From: Pseudooceanicola pacificus
Lineage (GTDB): Bacteria; Pseudomonadota; Alphaproteobacteria; Rhodobacterales; Rhodobacteraceae
Direction of reading: 5' to 3'
Length of the DNA: 64,000 bases
Assembly: GCF_009789075.1 (NCBI RefSeq)
Contig: NZ_WNXQ01000006.1
Span: forward strand, 150,846-214,845
The notes under the pieces are model-generated. The model did not search any database. It was not told where the DNA came from and was given only the letters and a program-made list of their open reading frames with translations. Position 1 is the stretch's first letter, and each line of letters opens with the position of its first letter. Made by a program: the position numbers and the translations under genes. Positions 17,155 through 24,822 of the stretch are shown one piece after another.

Positions 17155-18039
17155 TCAGCGCTCCCAGAAATAGACGGTGGCGGGTTCGGGTTCCCAGACG
17201 CGCGCGGCCTCGATCCCGGGAAGGTTGGCGAAGGCGCGGTATTCGCTGCCAAAGGCCACGTAATCCCCGGTTTCGGCCATCACGGCGGGCTTGCAGGCAA
17301 TCGGATCGCGCACCACGCCGAACCCGTCCCGCGTGCCGGTGACAAAGGTGAAGAAGCCGTCGAGGTCCTTCAGCGTGCCCTCCAGCGCCTCGCCCAGCGA
17401 AGCGCCCTCGGCGATGCGCGACGAGATATAGGCGGCGCCGACCTCGGTGTCGTTCTCGGTCCGGGTGTGGACACCCTTGCGCGCCAGGCGGCGGCGCATG
17501 TCGTTGTGGTTCGACAGAGAGCCGTTGTGCACCAGGCACTGGTCCGGCGCGGTCGAAAAGGGATGCGCCCCCATCGTCGTCACCGCGGATTCCGTGGCCA
17601 TCCGGGTGTGCCCGATGCCGTGGCTGCCGCCCATGCCGCGAATGCCGAAGCGGTCGGCCACGTCGCGGGGCAGGCCGACCTCCTTGAAGATTTCCATGCT
17701 GGTGCCCGCGCTCATGATCCGGATGCCGCGCTGGTCCAGGAAAGCGGTTGCCGCCGCGCCGGCCTCGGCCGGGACGCTCAGCACGGCATGGGTGCTGATC
17801 CGGCGCATCGTCACGGGCGCGCCCAGATGCCCGGCCAGCGCCGCCTCCAGCCCGTCGAAATCCGCGTCGGTGTCGGACTGAACGGTGATCTTCAGATTGT
17901 CCGAGGAATCGCCATAGATCGCGATCCCGGCACTGTCGGGGCCACGGTCGGTCATGGTGATGAGCATGTCGGTGAGCATGTCGCCCAAACGGGGCCGCAG
18001 CTCATCCTTCTTGAGAAACAGGCCTACAATGCCGCACAT
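17155..18039 (-). CDS. glxB: Class II glutamine amidotransferase subunit (GlxB/MgsA type)
   Basis: Predicted 294-residue Ntn-type glutamine amidotransferase. The N-terminus is MCGIVGLFLKK, so removal of Met exposes the catalytic Cys2. Further family motifs are MGGSHGIGHTRMATESAVTT, the substrate-binding HPFSTAPDQCLVHNGSLSNH and NDTEVGAAYI. It would supply ammonia, or the glutamate moiety, to the FMN subunit encoded two genes downstream. The start has GGAGG 5 bases upstream. It is the first gene of the ten-gene leftward block. A palindrome-rich, AT-rich promoter region separates it from the divergent toxin-antitoxin genes. Confidence 0.9.
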   Translation of the reverse strand: MCGIVGLFLKKDELRPRLGDMLTDMLITMTDRGPDSAGIAIYGDSSDNLKITVQSDTDADFDGLEAALAGHLGAPVTMRRISTHAVLSVPAEAGAAATAFLDQRGIRIMSAGTSMEIFKEVGLPRDVADRFGIRGMGGSHGIGHTRMATESAVTTMGAHPFSTAPDQCLVHNGSLSNHNDMRRRLARKGVHTRTENDTEVGAAYISSRIAEGASLGEALEGTLKDLDGFFTFVTGTRDGFGVVRDPIACKPAVMAETGDYVAFGSEYRAFANLPGIEAARVWEPEPATVYFWER

Positions 18040-18072
18040 GGGTCCTCCGAAGAGCGTTAAAGGTCTCCCGAG

Positions 18073-18111
18073 TCACTGTAGTGAGAAAATAATATTCGTG
18101 CTAGGAATATT
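18073..18111 (-). promoter_or_regulatory. Two palindromes and a probable -10 element upstream of the amidotransferase operon
   Basis: TCACT-GT-AGTGA (18073-18084) and AATATTC-GTGCTAG-GAATATT (18091-18111) are both perfect inverted repeats, 7 bases apart. Read leftward, a TATTAT hexamer (18089-18094) overlaps the second palindrome, about 50 bases before the operon start codon. A protein bound to the AATATTC repeat would cover the -10 element, consistent with repression. No clear -35 element is visible. Confidence 0.5.
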
Positions 18112-18202
18112 TTGGGGTTAGCCGGGCGGCGCGCCGGGACAGGGCGAAAGCGATCAGAAAACCGGCAGCGGGGCGACCGTCCGCTTGCGATCCCCGGCAT
18201 TC

Positions 18203-18220
18203 TGACCTATATCTTGGTCA
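18203..18220 (+). promoter_or_regulatory. Probable autoregulatory operator of the toxin-antitoxin pair
   Basis: TGACC-TATATCTT-GGTCA is an inverted repeat with perfect 5-bp arms around a TATAT core that could serve as the -10 element. It lies 16 bases before the antitoxin ATG, where Phd/YefM-type antitoxins normally bind their own promoter. Confidence 0.45.
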
Positions 18221-18236
18221 ACACGAGAGGTGTCCC

Positions 18237-18476
18237 ATGCAGATCGCCATTGCCGAGGCCAAGGCCCAGTTCGCCGAGATCATTCGCCGCGTCGAAGCGG
18301 GAGAGGCGATAGAGCTGACGCGCTATGGCCGCCCGGTGGCCAAGATCGTGGCCGCCGACCGCCCGGTCGGGCGCCCGCTGATCGGCGCGATGGCCGGGGC
18401 GTTCACGCTGCCTGCGGATATCTTTGCCGGCGACGACGAGATCGCCGAAATGTTCGACCGCGCGGCCGGGGACTGA
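18237..18476 (+). CDS. Phd/YefM-type antitoxin
   Basis: Predicted 79-residue antitoxin. The N-terminal half (MQIAIAEAKAQFAEIIRRVE followed by AGEAIELTRYGRPVAKIVA) matches the Phd/YefM DNA-binding fold. The acidic C-terminus ending GDDEIAEMFDRAAGD is the kind of tail that wraps the toxin. The toxin ATG follows the antitoxin TGA with no gap, a standard antitoxin-first operon. It should bind its promoter (see the 18203-18220 repeat) and neutralise the PIN toxin. Confidence 0.9.
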   Translation: MQIAIAEAKAQFAEIIRRVEAGEAIELTRYGRPVAKIVAADRPVGRPLIGAMAGAFTLPADIFAGDDEIAEMFDRAAGD

Positions 18477-18845
18477 ATGCGCCTGCTGCTGGACACCCAT
18501 GTCCTGCTCTGGGCGCTGCTGGACGATCCCCGGTTGTCGGCGGACCAGCGCGCGGCCATCGGCGGGGGAGAGCTCTATATCTCGGCCGCCAGCGTGTGGG
18601 AGATCGGGATCAAGCGGGCCATCGGCAAGCTCGACGTGCCCGAAGAGCTGTTCGATATCGCGGTGGATGCCGGATGCCGCCCGCTGCCGATCTCGTGGAC
18701 CCATGCCGAGGCCGCCGCGGCCCTGCCCCTGCATCACGCGGATCCGTTCGATCGGATGCTGGTTGCCCAGGCCCGATGCGAGGGGCTGCGCCTGGCCAGT
18801 TCGGACGCCAAGCTGGCGGCCTATGACGTCGATCTCGTCGGCTGA
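18477..18845 (+). CDS. PIN-domain toxin (VapC-like ribonuclease)
   Basis: Predicted 122-residue PIN-domain RNase toxin. The four expected acidic metal ligands are present: Asp6 in LLLDTHVLLW, Glu42 in SVWEIGIK, Asp92 in DPFDRMLVAQA and Asp110 in LASSDAKL, so the nuclease looks intact. VapC-type toxins cleave tRNA or rRNA and arrest growth when the antitoxin is degraded. The pair occupies the gap between two metabolic operons and could stabilise this region. Confidence 0.92.
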   Translation: MRLLLDTHVLLWALLDDPRLSADQRAAIGGGELYISAASVWEIGIKRAIGKLDVPEELFDIAVDAGCRPLPISWTHAEAAAALPLHHADPFDRMLVAQARCEGLRLASSDAKLAAYDVDLVG

Positions 18846-18937
18846 GGACACCGGCGCCCGGAGCGGTGGCAGATGCAGCCGAAAGCGTCTACCAAGGCGG
18901 ACAATTCACCGCTGAACCGATCCCGAGGAGCACCGAC

Positions 18938-20446
18938 ATGACCTTCACGCCGCATGGAAAACACCTGATCGCCGGGGACTGGACGATGGGGGCGGATACC
19001 TTCACCTCCACTCCGCTGCACGGGCCGGGCTTTGCCGTGTCGCGCGGAACGGCCGGTGACGTGGACCGGGCCGTGCAGGCCGCCGAAGAGGCCTTCTGGA
19101 CTTATGGCTATTCCTCTCGTGAGGACAGGGCGGCCTTCCTCGACGCCATCGCCGACGAGATCGAGGCGCGCGCCGCGGACATCACCGCCATCGGCACCGC
19201 CGAAAGCGGCCTGCCCGAGGCGCGCCTGCAGGGCGAGCGGGGGCGGACCACCGGGCAGCTGCGCCTTTTCGCGACGCATATCCGCAGCGAGGCGTACCTC
19301 GACATCCGCCACGATCCCGCCTTGCCCGACCGCCAGCCGCTGCCGCGCCCGGACCTGAAGATGATGCAGCGCCCCATCGGCCCGGTGGCCGTCTTTGGCG
19401 CGTCGAACTTCCCGCTCGCCTTTTCGACCGCCGGGGGCGACACCGCCGCCGCGCTCGCCGCCGGATGCCCGGTGGTGGTCAAGGGCCACCCGGCCCATCC
19501 CGGCACAGGCGAAATCGTGGCCGAGGCGATCCATGCCGCCATTGCCCGCTGTGGCATGCATCCCGGTGTCTTCTCGCTGATCCAGGGCGATCAGGTGGAT
19601 TATGCCCAGGCCCTGGTCCAGCACCCTCTGATCCGCGCGGTCGGCTTCACCGGCTCTCTGGGCGCCGGGCGCGCGCTCTTCGACCTCTGTGCGCAGCGGC
19701 CCGAGCCGATCCCCTTTTTCGGAGAGCTGGGTTCCGTCAACCCGATGTTCATCCTGCCCGCCGCCGCCGCCGCGCGCGGGGCCGAGATCGGCGCCGGATG
19801 GGCCGGGTCGCTGACCATGGGGGCGGGGCAGTTCTGCACCAACCCAGGCATCGCCGTGATCCCCGAGGGGCCCGAGGGCGACGCCGTGGTGGCCGCCGCC
19901 GCCGAGGCGCTGGCGAAAGTCGCCCCGCAGCCGATGCTGACCGATGGGATCGCCGCCGCCTACCGGCGCGGCAAGGCGCGGTTCGACACCCGCAACGCCG
20001 TCCGCCCGGTCCTGACAACGGCGGACGAGGGGCGGCAGGCCTCCCCCAATCTTTACCAGACCGACATGGCCAGCTACCTGAATGACCATGTGCTGGGCGA
20101 AGAGGTCTTTGGCCCGCTCGGCCTGGCCATCCGGGTTTCGGAACCTTCGCAGATGATCGAACTTGCCAAGGGCTTCGAAGGGCAGCTGACCGCCACGCTG
20201 CAGATGGACGAGGCCGACACGGCCCTGGCCCGGCAACTGCTGCCGGTGCTGGAGCGCAAGGCGGGGCGCATCCTGGTGAACGGCTATCCGACCGGGGTCG
20301 AGGTCGCCGACAGCATGGTCCACGGCGGGCCTTACCCGGCCTCGACCAATTTCGGCGCCACCTCTGTCGGCACGCTGGCGATCCGCCGGTTCCTGCGCCC
20401 GGTCTGTTATCAGAATTTCCCGGATGCGCTTGCCGTCACCGGCTGA
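18938..20446 (+). CDS. Alpha-ketoglutaric semialdehyde (2,5-dioxovalerate) dehydrogenase
   Basis: Predicted 502-residue NAD(P)-dependent aldehyde dehydrogenase. The catalytic cysteine is about residue 300 in GAGQFCTNPG, the general-base Glu is near residue 263 in FFGELGSVNP, and the cofactor loop is FTGSLGAGRAL. The FGASNFPLAFSTAGGDTAAA segment and the overall pattern fit the KGSADH subfamily, which oxidises 2,5-dioxopentanoate to 2-oxoglutarate at the end of sugar-acid and hydroxyproline pathways. The start at 18938 has GAGGAG upstream; an in-frame start 24 codons earlier lacks one. It converges on a D-amino-acid-dehydrogenase-like gene, which favours the hydroxyproline route. Confidence 0.83.
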   Translation: MTFTPHGKHLIAGDWTMGADTFTSTPLHGPGFAVSRGTAGDVDRAVQAAEEAFWTYGYSSREDRAAFLDAIADEIEARAADITAIGTAESGLPEARLQGERGRTTGQLRLFATHIRSEAYLDIRHDPALPDRQPLPRPDLKMMQRPIGPVAVFGASNFPLAFSTAGGDTAAALAAGCPVVVKGHPAHPGTGEIVAEAIHAAIARCGMHPGVFSLIQGDQVDYAQALVQHPLIRAVGFTGSLGAGRALFDLCAQRPEPIPFFGELGSVNPMFILPAAAAARGAEIGAGWAGSLTMGAGQFCTNPGIAVIPEGPEGDAVVAAAAEALAKVAPQPMLTDGIAAAYRRGKARFDTRNAVRPVLTTADEGRQASPNLYQTDMASYLNDHVLGEEVFGPLGLAIRVSEPSQMIELAKGFEGQLTATLQMDEADTALARQLLPVLERKAGRILVNGYPTGVEVADSMVHGGPYPASTNFGATSVGTLAIRRFLRPVCYQNFPDALAVTG

Positions 20447-20619
20447 GGCAGAGCGGCCTTGGCCCCGGCCCCGGATCCTCCGCCGCTCCGGTGGATCGAA
20501 CCGGGGTTTGAGGGCTGTCGTTCCGGCCCAAGGGTCGCAGGATGTCCCCGGGCAGGCCCTCTGACTCCGCGGCGGGCTTGCCTGCTGCGGGTCGTTTCAG
20601 GGCGGAACAGGGTCTTATC

Positions 20620-21861
20620 TCAGGTAAACCGGCGGGCCGGGTCATAGGCGGGCAGCGGCAGGTTCGGCTGCCGCCCCTCGGCCAGATCCGCCACGATGCG
20701 CCCGGTGATGCCGCCAAGGGTCAGGCCCAGATGCTGGTGCCCGAAGGCATGGATGATCCGACGCGACACCGGGCTGTGCCCGATGGCGGGCAGGCTGTCG
20801 GGCAGGGTCGGGCGGTGGCCCAGCCAGCTCGACCCCGGTTCGGGCAGGTCGGGAAACATCTGCGCCGCGCGCCGCCGGATATAGGCCAGCCGCTTGGGGT
20901 TTGGCGGGGCGTTCAGCGCGGCGATCTCGACCGTGCCGGCCAGGCGCAGGCCCTGGGCCATCGGTGTGGCGTAAAACCCGCCCTCGGCCCAGCCGGTGGG
21001 GCGGGTGACGCGATGCGCCTCGCCAGGGAACAGCAGGTGATAGCCCCGCTCGCACCCCAGCGGCAGGGATTCGGCGCCCGATCCCCGCACCGACCGCGAA
21101 AAGGCCCCGCAGGCGATGACCGCATGGCGGGCGGTCAGGGTGCCGCCGCCTGTCGTGATCTCGACCGTATCGCCTGTGGCCCGGGTTGCCGTGGCCCGGG
21201 CGACGAGGGTCTGCCCGCCAAGGTCCGTGAACCGGGCGTGGAACCGCTGCACCAGCGCCAACGGGTCGGCGACCTGACGCGCGCCGGTGAAATGCACCGC
21301 GCGGGCGATCGGCAGCGCGACACCGGGTTCCAGGGCGCGCGCCTCTTCCTCCGTCAGCTCGGTGAAGGGCACGCCAAGGGCGCGACGCATGCCAAGCCCC
21401 CGGGTCGCGCCCTCGGCCCCGGCGGTGGTCGACCAGAGCGAGAGCTGACCGCGCGCCGTGACCAGGTCTTCGGCCCCGGCCTCGGCCAGCAGCGGGTTCA
21501 GCCCGGCCTCGGCATGAGAGAGCAGCGTGGCGAGGTGACCGGCGATCCGGTCCGCGCGCGCGACGCGGCAATTCGCCAGAAAGGACAGCATCCAGCGCGG
21601 GTTCAGCAGGGCGTGGCGCCACGAGATCGCCAGCGGGCTCTGCGGGCCGAAAAGCAGGGCAGGCAGCCCGGTGATCACCGAGGGGTCGTTGACCGGCAGG
21701 CAGGCATAGGTCGCGATGGTGCAGGCATTGCCCGAACTGGTGCCGGATCCGGGCGGTTCAGGGTCTATCAGGGTGACGTCATGGCCGCGCATCCGTGCCC
21801 AGAGGGCGGTGCTGGTGCCGACAATCCCGGCGCCGATCACGGCAATGTCGGTATCGGTCAT
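20620..21861 (-). CDS. DAO-type FAD oxidoreductase (D-amino-acid dehydrogenase-like)
   Basis: Predicted 413-residue FAD enzyme of the DadA family. The N-terminal dinucleotide motif IAVIGAGIVGTSTALWARMR is immediate, then DPEPPGSGTSSGNACTIATY, typical of DadA. The C-terminal part has GHRPTLPDSLPAIGHSPVSR and AFGHQHLGLTLGGITGR, the usual FAD-closing segment. It would oxidise a D-amino acid, passing electrons to quinones or oxygen. Beside an alpha-ketoglutaric semialdehyde dehydrogenase it could be a D-hydroxyproline dehydrogenase. Start 21861 is chosen because the Rossmann motif begins within 10 residues; the frame upstream is not coding-like. Confidence 0.85.
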   Translation of the reverse strand: MTDTDIAVIGAGIVGTSTALWARMRGHDVTLIDPEPPGSGTSSGNACTIATYACLPVNDPSVITGLPALLFGPQSPLAISWRHALLNPRWMLSFLANCRVARADRIAGHLATLLSHAEAGLNPLLAEAGAEDLVTARGQLSLWSTTAGAEGATRGLGMRRALGVPFTELTEEEARALEPGVALPIARAVHFTGARQVADPLALVQRFHARFTDLGGQTLVARATATRATGDTVEITTGGGTLTARHAVIACGAFSRSVRGSGAESLPLGCERGYHLLFPGEAHRVTRPTGWAEGGFYATPMAQGLRLAGTVEIAALNAPPNPKRLAYIRRRAAQMFPDLPEPGSSWLGHRPTLPDSLPAIGHSPVSRRIIHAFGHQHLGLTLGGITGRIVADLAEGRQPNLPLPAYDPARRFT

Positions 21862-22014
21862 GCTGCATCCCCGACGGCTGTCGCCGCCAGTCTTGCGTCG
21901 CCAGCTGCGCCGCCGCAATGGAAATCGGCCGGGCGGGGCGGGCGTCTTGCTGGCTGCCGTGGCCTGCTGCAAGCCGCTTTCGGTGGTCGCGCCAAGCGGC
22001 GCGGGTGCAGGTCA

Positions 22015-22028
22015 TCCTGTCGACAGGA
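22015..22028 (-). promoter_or_regulatory. 14-bp perfect palindrome upstream of the DadA-like gene
   Basis: TCCTGTCGACAGGA is identical to its reverse complement. It lies about 150 bases upstream of the DadA-like start. The TGT/ACA half-sites resemble operators of GntR-type regulators, which often control amino-acid catabolism, but no such regulator is adjacent. Confidence 0.4.
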
Positions 22029-22234
22029 AACCGCTGTCCAACAGGCGGCGATCGGGGCCGAGACCCCCGATACAGTCTCTGTTTAGGGGACCCGGGCGGT
22101 GGCGAGCTTTTCGGATAACGCCGGTTTCGCCAGAGCCGCGCACCCGACACCGCTGCGCCTTGCGCCAGATCTGCCCGGCCTGGCGGTCCCGTCGGATTGC
22201 ACCGCGACGGCCTCGATGCCGCTCTTGGAGCGCG

Positions 22235-22266
22235 TGCGGCACCAGCGCCGGAACCGAGGTGCCGCA
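22235..22266 (-). terminator. Hairpin just after the cupin gene, possible operon terminator
   Basis: TGCGGCACC (22235-22243) and GGTGCCGCA (22258-22266) form a perfect 9-bp stem with a 14-base loop, ending 11 bases beyond the stop of the last gene of the amidohydrolase operon. There is no T run, so it may act with Rho or protect the 3' end. Confidence 0.4.
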
Positions 22267-22277
22267 ACGCCATCCGC

Positions 22278-22619
22278 TCAGGCGGGTTCGAGGAATTCGA
22301 CCGGCGTGGCCCAGTGGATCAGCACCACGCAGCCGTCCTCCGACCAGACGGAATGTTCGCTCCCGGGGGGGTTCATCACCAGGCTGCCGACGGTGTAATG
22401 GCCGTTTTCGTCGCTCTGGCTGCCCTCCAGCACCAGCACGCATTCCAGCCCGGAATGGCGGTGCCGGGGCGCGCGGGCGCCGGGGGCATAGCGCAGCAGC
22501 GCAACCTGCGGATGGCCCGCCTGAAGGGTGCAGATCTCGATCCCGTCGCGGAACCGGGTGAATTCCATCTGCTGCCAGCCGCCAGCGGCCAGCCCGTGAA
22601 AGGCTGTCGCATCAGGCAT
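22278..22619 (-). CDS. Small cupin-domain protein
   Basis: Predicted 113-residue single cupin. The two cupin motifs are visible: [20 protein letters not shown] (motif 1, with the HRH-E metal ligands) and [20 protein letters not shown] (motif 2). It is the last gene of the eight-gene amidohydrolase/importer operon and overlaps the preceding hydrolase by eight bases. Small cupins in such operons can be ureidoglycolate-lyase-like enzymes, isomerases or ligand sensors; nothing here decides. The intact metal ligands favour an enzymatic role. Confidence 0.8.
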   Translation of the reverse strand: MPDATAFHGLAAGGWQQMEFTRFRDGIEICTLQAGHPQVALLRYAPGARAPRHRHSGLECVLVLEGSQSDENGHYTVGSLVMNPPGSEHSVWSEDGCVVLIHWATPVEFLEPA

Positions 22620-23283
22620 CTATCGGCGCCACCGCTGCAAGGATGGTGGCCACCGGCGCGGTCCAGCCGACAATGGCGCCCTGGGCGCGGATCATTTCGA
22701 TCGCGGCGGTCTTGAAGGCGGGGAAATAACTTTCCGTGGCATCCTCGGCCAGCAGGCAGTCGAACCCGCGGTCGTTGGCCTCGCGCATGGTGGTCTGCAC
22801 GCAGACCTCGGTGGTGACGCCCGCAAAGATCAGCGTGCGGATGCCCAGACCGGCCAGATGCGTGCCCAGATCGGTGGCGTAAAAGGCGCCCTTGCCGGGC
22901 TTGTCGATCACCTTTTCGCCCGGCACAGGGGCCAGTTCGGGCAGGATCTCGGCCCCCGGTTCGCCCGCGATCAGCACGCGGCCCATCGGACCGGCATCCC
23001 CGATGCGCAGGCTCGGCGACCCGCGCAGCCGCTTGGCGGGCGGGCAGTCCGACAGGTCGGGCCGGTGGCATTCGCGGGTGTGGATCACCGGGATCCCGGC
23101 GGCGCGGCATCCGGCGATCAGCCGCGCGGTGGCGGGCACGATGGCCTGCAACAGCGTCACGTCATTGCCCAGGGTCGCGCCAAAGCCCCCCGGTTCGATG
23201 AAGTCGCGCTGCATGTCGATGACGATCAGCGCAGTGGTCGCCGGGTCCCATTCCAGCGCAAAGGGCAGGGCGTCGATCTTCAT
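22612..23283 (-). CDS. Isochorismatase-family cysteine hydrolase (amidase)
   Basis: Predicted 223-residue hydrolase of the cysteine-hydrolase/isochorismatase fold. The catalytic triad positions are intact: Asp23 in [10 protein letters not shown], Lys in [10 protein letters not shown] and Cys in [20 protein letters not shown]. Members hydrolyse amides such as biuret, ureidoacrylate, N-carbamoylsarcosine or nicotinamide. It resembles the biuret-hydrolase-like enzyme encoded three genes upstream in the same operon, so the two are paralogues that may act on successive or alternative amides. The start at 23283 overlaps the ATPase stop by four bases. Confidence 0.87.
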   Translation of the reverse strand: MKIDALPFALEWDPATTALIVIDMQRDFIEPGGFGATLGNDVTLLQAIVPATARLIAGCRAAGIPVIHTRECHRPDLSDCPPAKRLRGSPSLRIGDAGPMGRVLIAGEPGAEILPELAPVPGEKVIDKPGKGAFYATDLGTHLAGLGIRTLIFAGVTTEVCVQTTMREANDRGFDCLLAEDATESYFPAFKTAAIEMIRAQGAIVGWTAPVATILAAVAPIDA

Positions 23284-24815
23284 GCGTGGCCTCCCATGTG
23301 ATGGCCGATGGTGGGAATATCGGCCTCGGCCGCGGTGCATTCGTAGACCAGCCGCCCCTCGGACATCACCATCACGCGGTCGGCCAGTTCCAGGATTTCG
23401 TCCAGGTCCTCGCTCATCAGCAGAACCGCGGTGCCCTGGTTGCGCGCCGACATGATACGCGAGCGGATCTCGGCCACGGCGGTGAAATCCAGCCCGAAAC
23501 ACGGGTTCGAGATGATCAGGATGTCGACCTCTCCGTCCAGTTCCCGCGAGAGCACGGCGCGCTGCACATTGCCGCCCGAGAGCGCGGCGATGGGGCTGTC
23601 GAGCGAGGCGGTCTTGACCTTGTAATCCGTCACCAGCCGCGCGGCGCGGCGTTTCATCTCGCCCGGGGCCAGCCAGAAGCGGGTGCCCCCGACATCCACG
23701 TCGAAGGAGCGGAAGCCGATGTTTTCGCTCACCGTCATGCGGGGGGCGCAGGCGTTCTGCAGCGGCTCTTCGGGCAGGTAGCGCACCTTGTGGCGGCGCG
23801 CCTCGGCCCGGGTCGCGCCATAGGGGGCGCCCTTGACCGCGATGGTGCCGGCGCTGACCGGGCGCTGGCCGGTGAGGATCTCCATCAGTTCCATCTGCCC
23901 GTTGCCCGAGATCCCGGCGATGCCCACGATCTCGCCCGCGCGGATGGTCAGCCCGTCGATGGCGATCTCCTTCAGCCCCGAGCGGTCGCGGGCGCGCACG
24001 CCCTCCAGCGCCAGCACGGTCTCGCCCGTCGTCACCTCGCGCGCGGCGGGGGCGGCGGGCTTGGCGTCACCCATCATCATCGCGGCCATGTCCTGATGGC
24101 TGAGATCGGCCACCATGCCACCGCCCACGCGGCGGCCCCGGCGCAGCACCGTCACCTCGTCGGCAAAGGCGGTCACCTCGCGGAACTTGTGGCTGATCAT
24201 CAGCACCGACAGCTCCCCCGCCTCGCAGAGCTTGCGGACATGGCCCAGCACCTCGTCCGCCTCGTCCGGGGTCAGGACCGAGGTCGGCTCGTCCAGGATC
24301 AGGAACCGGCGGCCAAGGTAGAGCTGTTTCAGGATCTCCAGCTTCTGCTTCTCGCCCGCCGCCAGGCGGTGCACCGGTTCGCTCAGCGGGACGCGGAAGG
24401 GCATCGCCGCCATGAAGGCCTGCAGGCCCGTCATCTCATGCTCCCAGTTCACGACGGCGGGAACATCGGCGCGGCTGATCACCAGATTCTCGGCCGCGGT
24501 GAGGGCGGGGACCAGGGTGAAATGCTGATAGACCATGCCCAGCCCCTTGGCATGGGCGTCGCGGGGATCGGTGACATTGCCGTCGAACCCGTCGATCAGC
24601 AGGCTGCCCGCGCTCGCGTGGTAAAAGCCCATGATGCATTTCACCAGCGTCGACTTGCCGGCCCCGTTCTCGCCCAGCAGGGCGTGGAACGACCCGGGCC
24701 GCACCTTGATCGAGACATCGTCGAGCGCGGTGAAACTGCCAAAGCGCATGGTCATGCCGACGGTTTCGATACCGACGGCGGGGAGCGGGGACTGAATGGG
24801 CTGGGCTGCGTGCAT
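23280..24815 (-). CDS. Double-domain ATPase of a nucleoside-type (BMP) ABC importer
   Basis: Predicted 511-residue ATPase with two nucleotide-binding halves, as in nucleoside/simple-sugar importers. The first half has Walker [21 protein letters not shown], Walker [12 protein letters not shown] and, as signature, [20 protein letters not shown]. The second half lacks a normal Walker A ([20 protein letters not shown]), a known feature of this family, and has [20 protein letters not shown]. It partners the two permeases and the BMP binding protein encoded upstream. The chosen start is seven bases after the amidohydrolase stop. Confidence 0.92.
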   Translation of the reverse strand: MHAAQPIQSPLPAVGIETVGMTMRFGSFTALDDVSIKVRPGSFHALLGENGAGKSTLVKCIMGFYHASAGSLLIDGFDGNVTDPRDAHAKGLGMVYQHFTLVPALTAAENLVISRADVPAVVNWEHEMTGLQAFMAAMPFRVPLSEPVHRLAAGEKQKLEILKQLYLGRRFLILDEPTSVLTPDEADEVLGHVRKLCEAGELSVLMISHKFREVTAFADEVTVLRRGRRVGGGMVADLSHQDMAAMMMGDAKPAAPAAREVTTGETVLALEGVRARDRSGLKEIAIDGLTIRAGEIVGIAGISGNGQMELMEILTGQRPVSAGTIAVKGAPYGATRAEARRHKVRYLPEEPLQNACAPRMTVSENIGFRSFDVDVGGTRFWLAPGEMKRRAARLVTDYKVKTASLDSPIAALSGGNVQRAVLSRELDGEVDILIISNPCFGLDFTAVAEIRSRIMSARNQGTAVLLMSEDLDEILELADRVMVMSEGRLVYECTAAEADIPTIGHHMGGHA

Positions 24816-24822
24816 GGGATCC

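Larger units (their letters stand above)
21862..22277. other. 416-base gap without a recognisable gene
   Basis: Several frames stay open because of high GC, but none gives a recognisable protein or a good ribosome site. The gap holds a 14-bp perfect palindrome (22015-22028), upstream of the DadA-like gene, and a 9-bp hairpin (22235-22266) just after the cupin gene. It probably contains the promoter of the leftward DadA-like gene. A decayed gene cannot be excluded. Confidence 0.45.

Noticed and set aside
16469..17539. N-terminal extension of the FMN-binding synthase-like protein to about 798 residues
   Set aside because: The extension is a shifted reading of the GXGXG and amidotransferase genes and contains no recognisable domain; MDKTP at 16468 is the natural start.
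13732..18039. Firm assignment as a methylamine (N-methylglutamate) pathway
   Set aside because: The synthase and ligase homologues are present, but the N-methylglutamate dehydrogenase genes are not in the window, so glutamine or another amine remains possible.
21716..22561. + strand open frame across the 416-base gap
   Set aside because: Arg/Pro/Ser-rich shadow product overlapping the cupin gene, no ribosome site and no family features.
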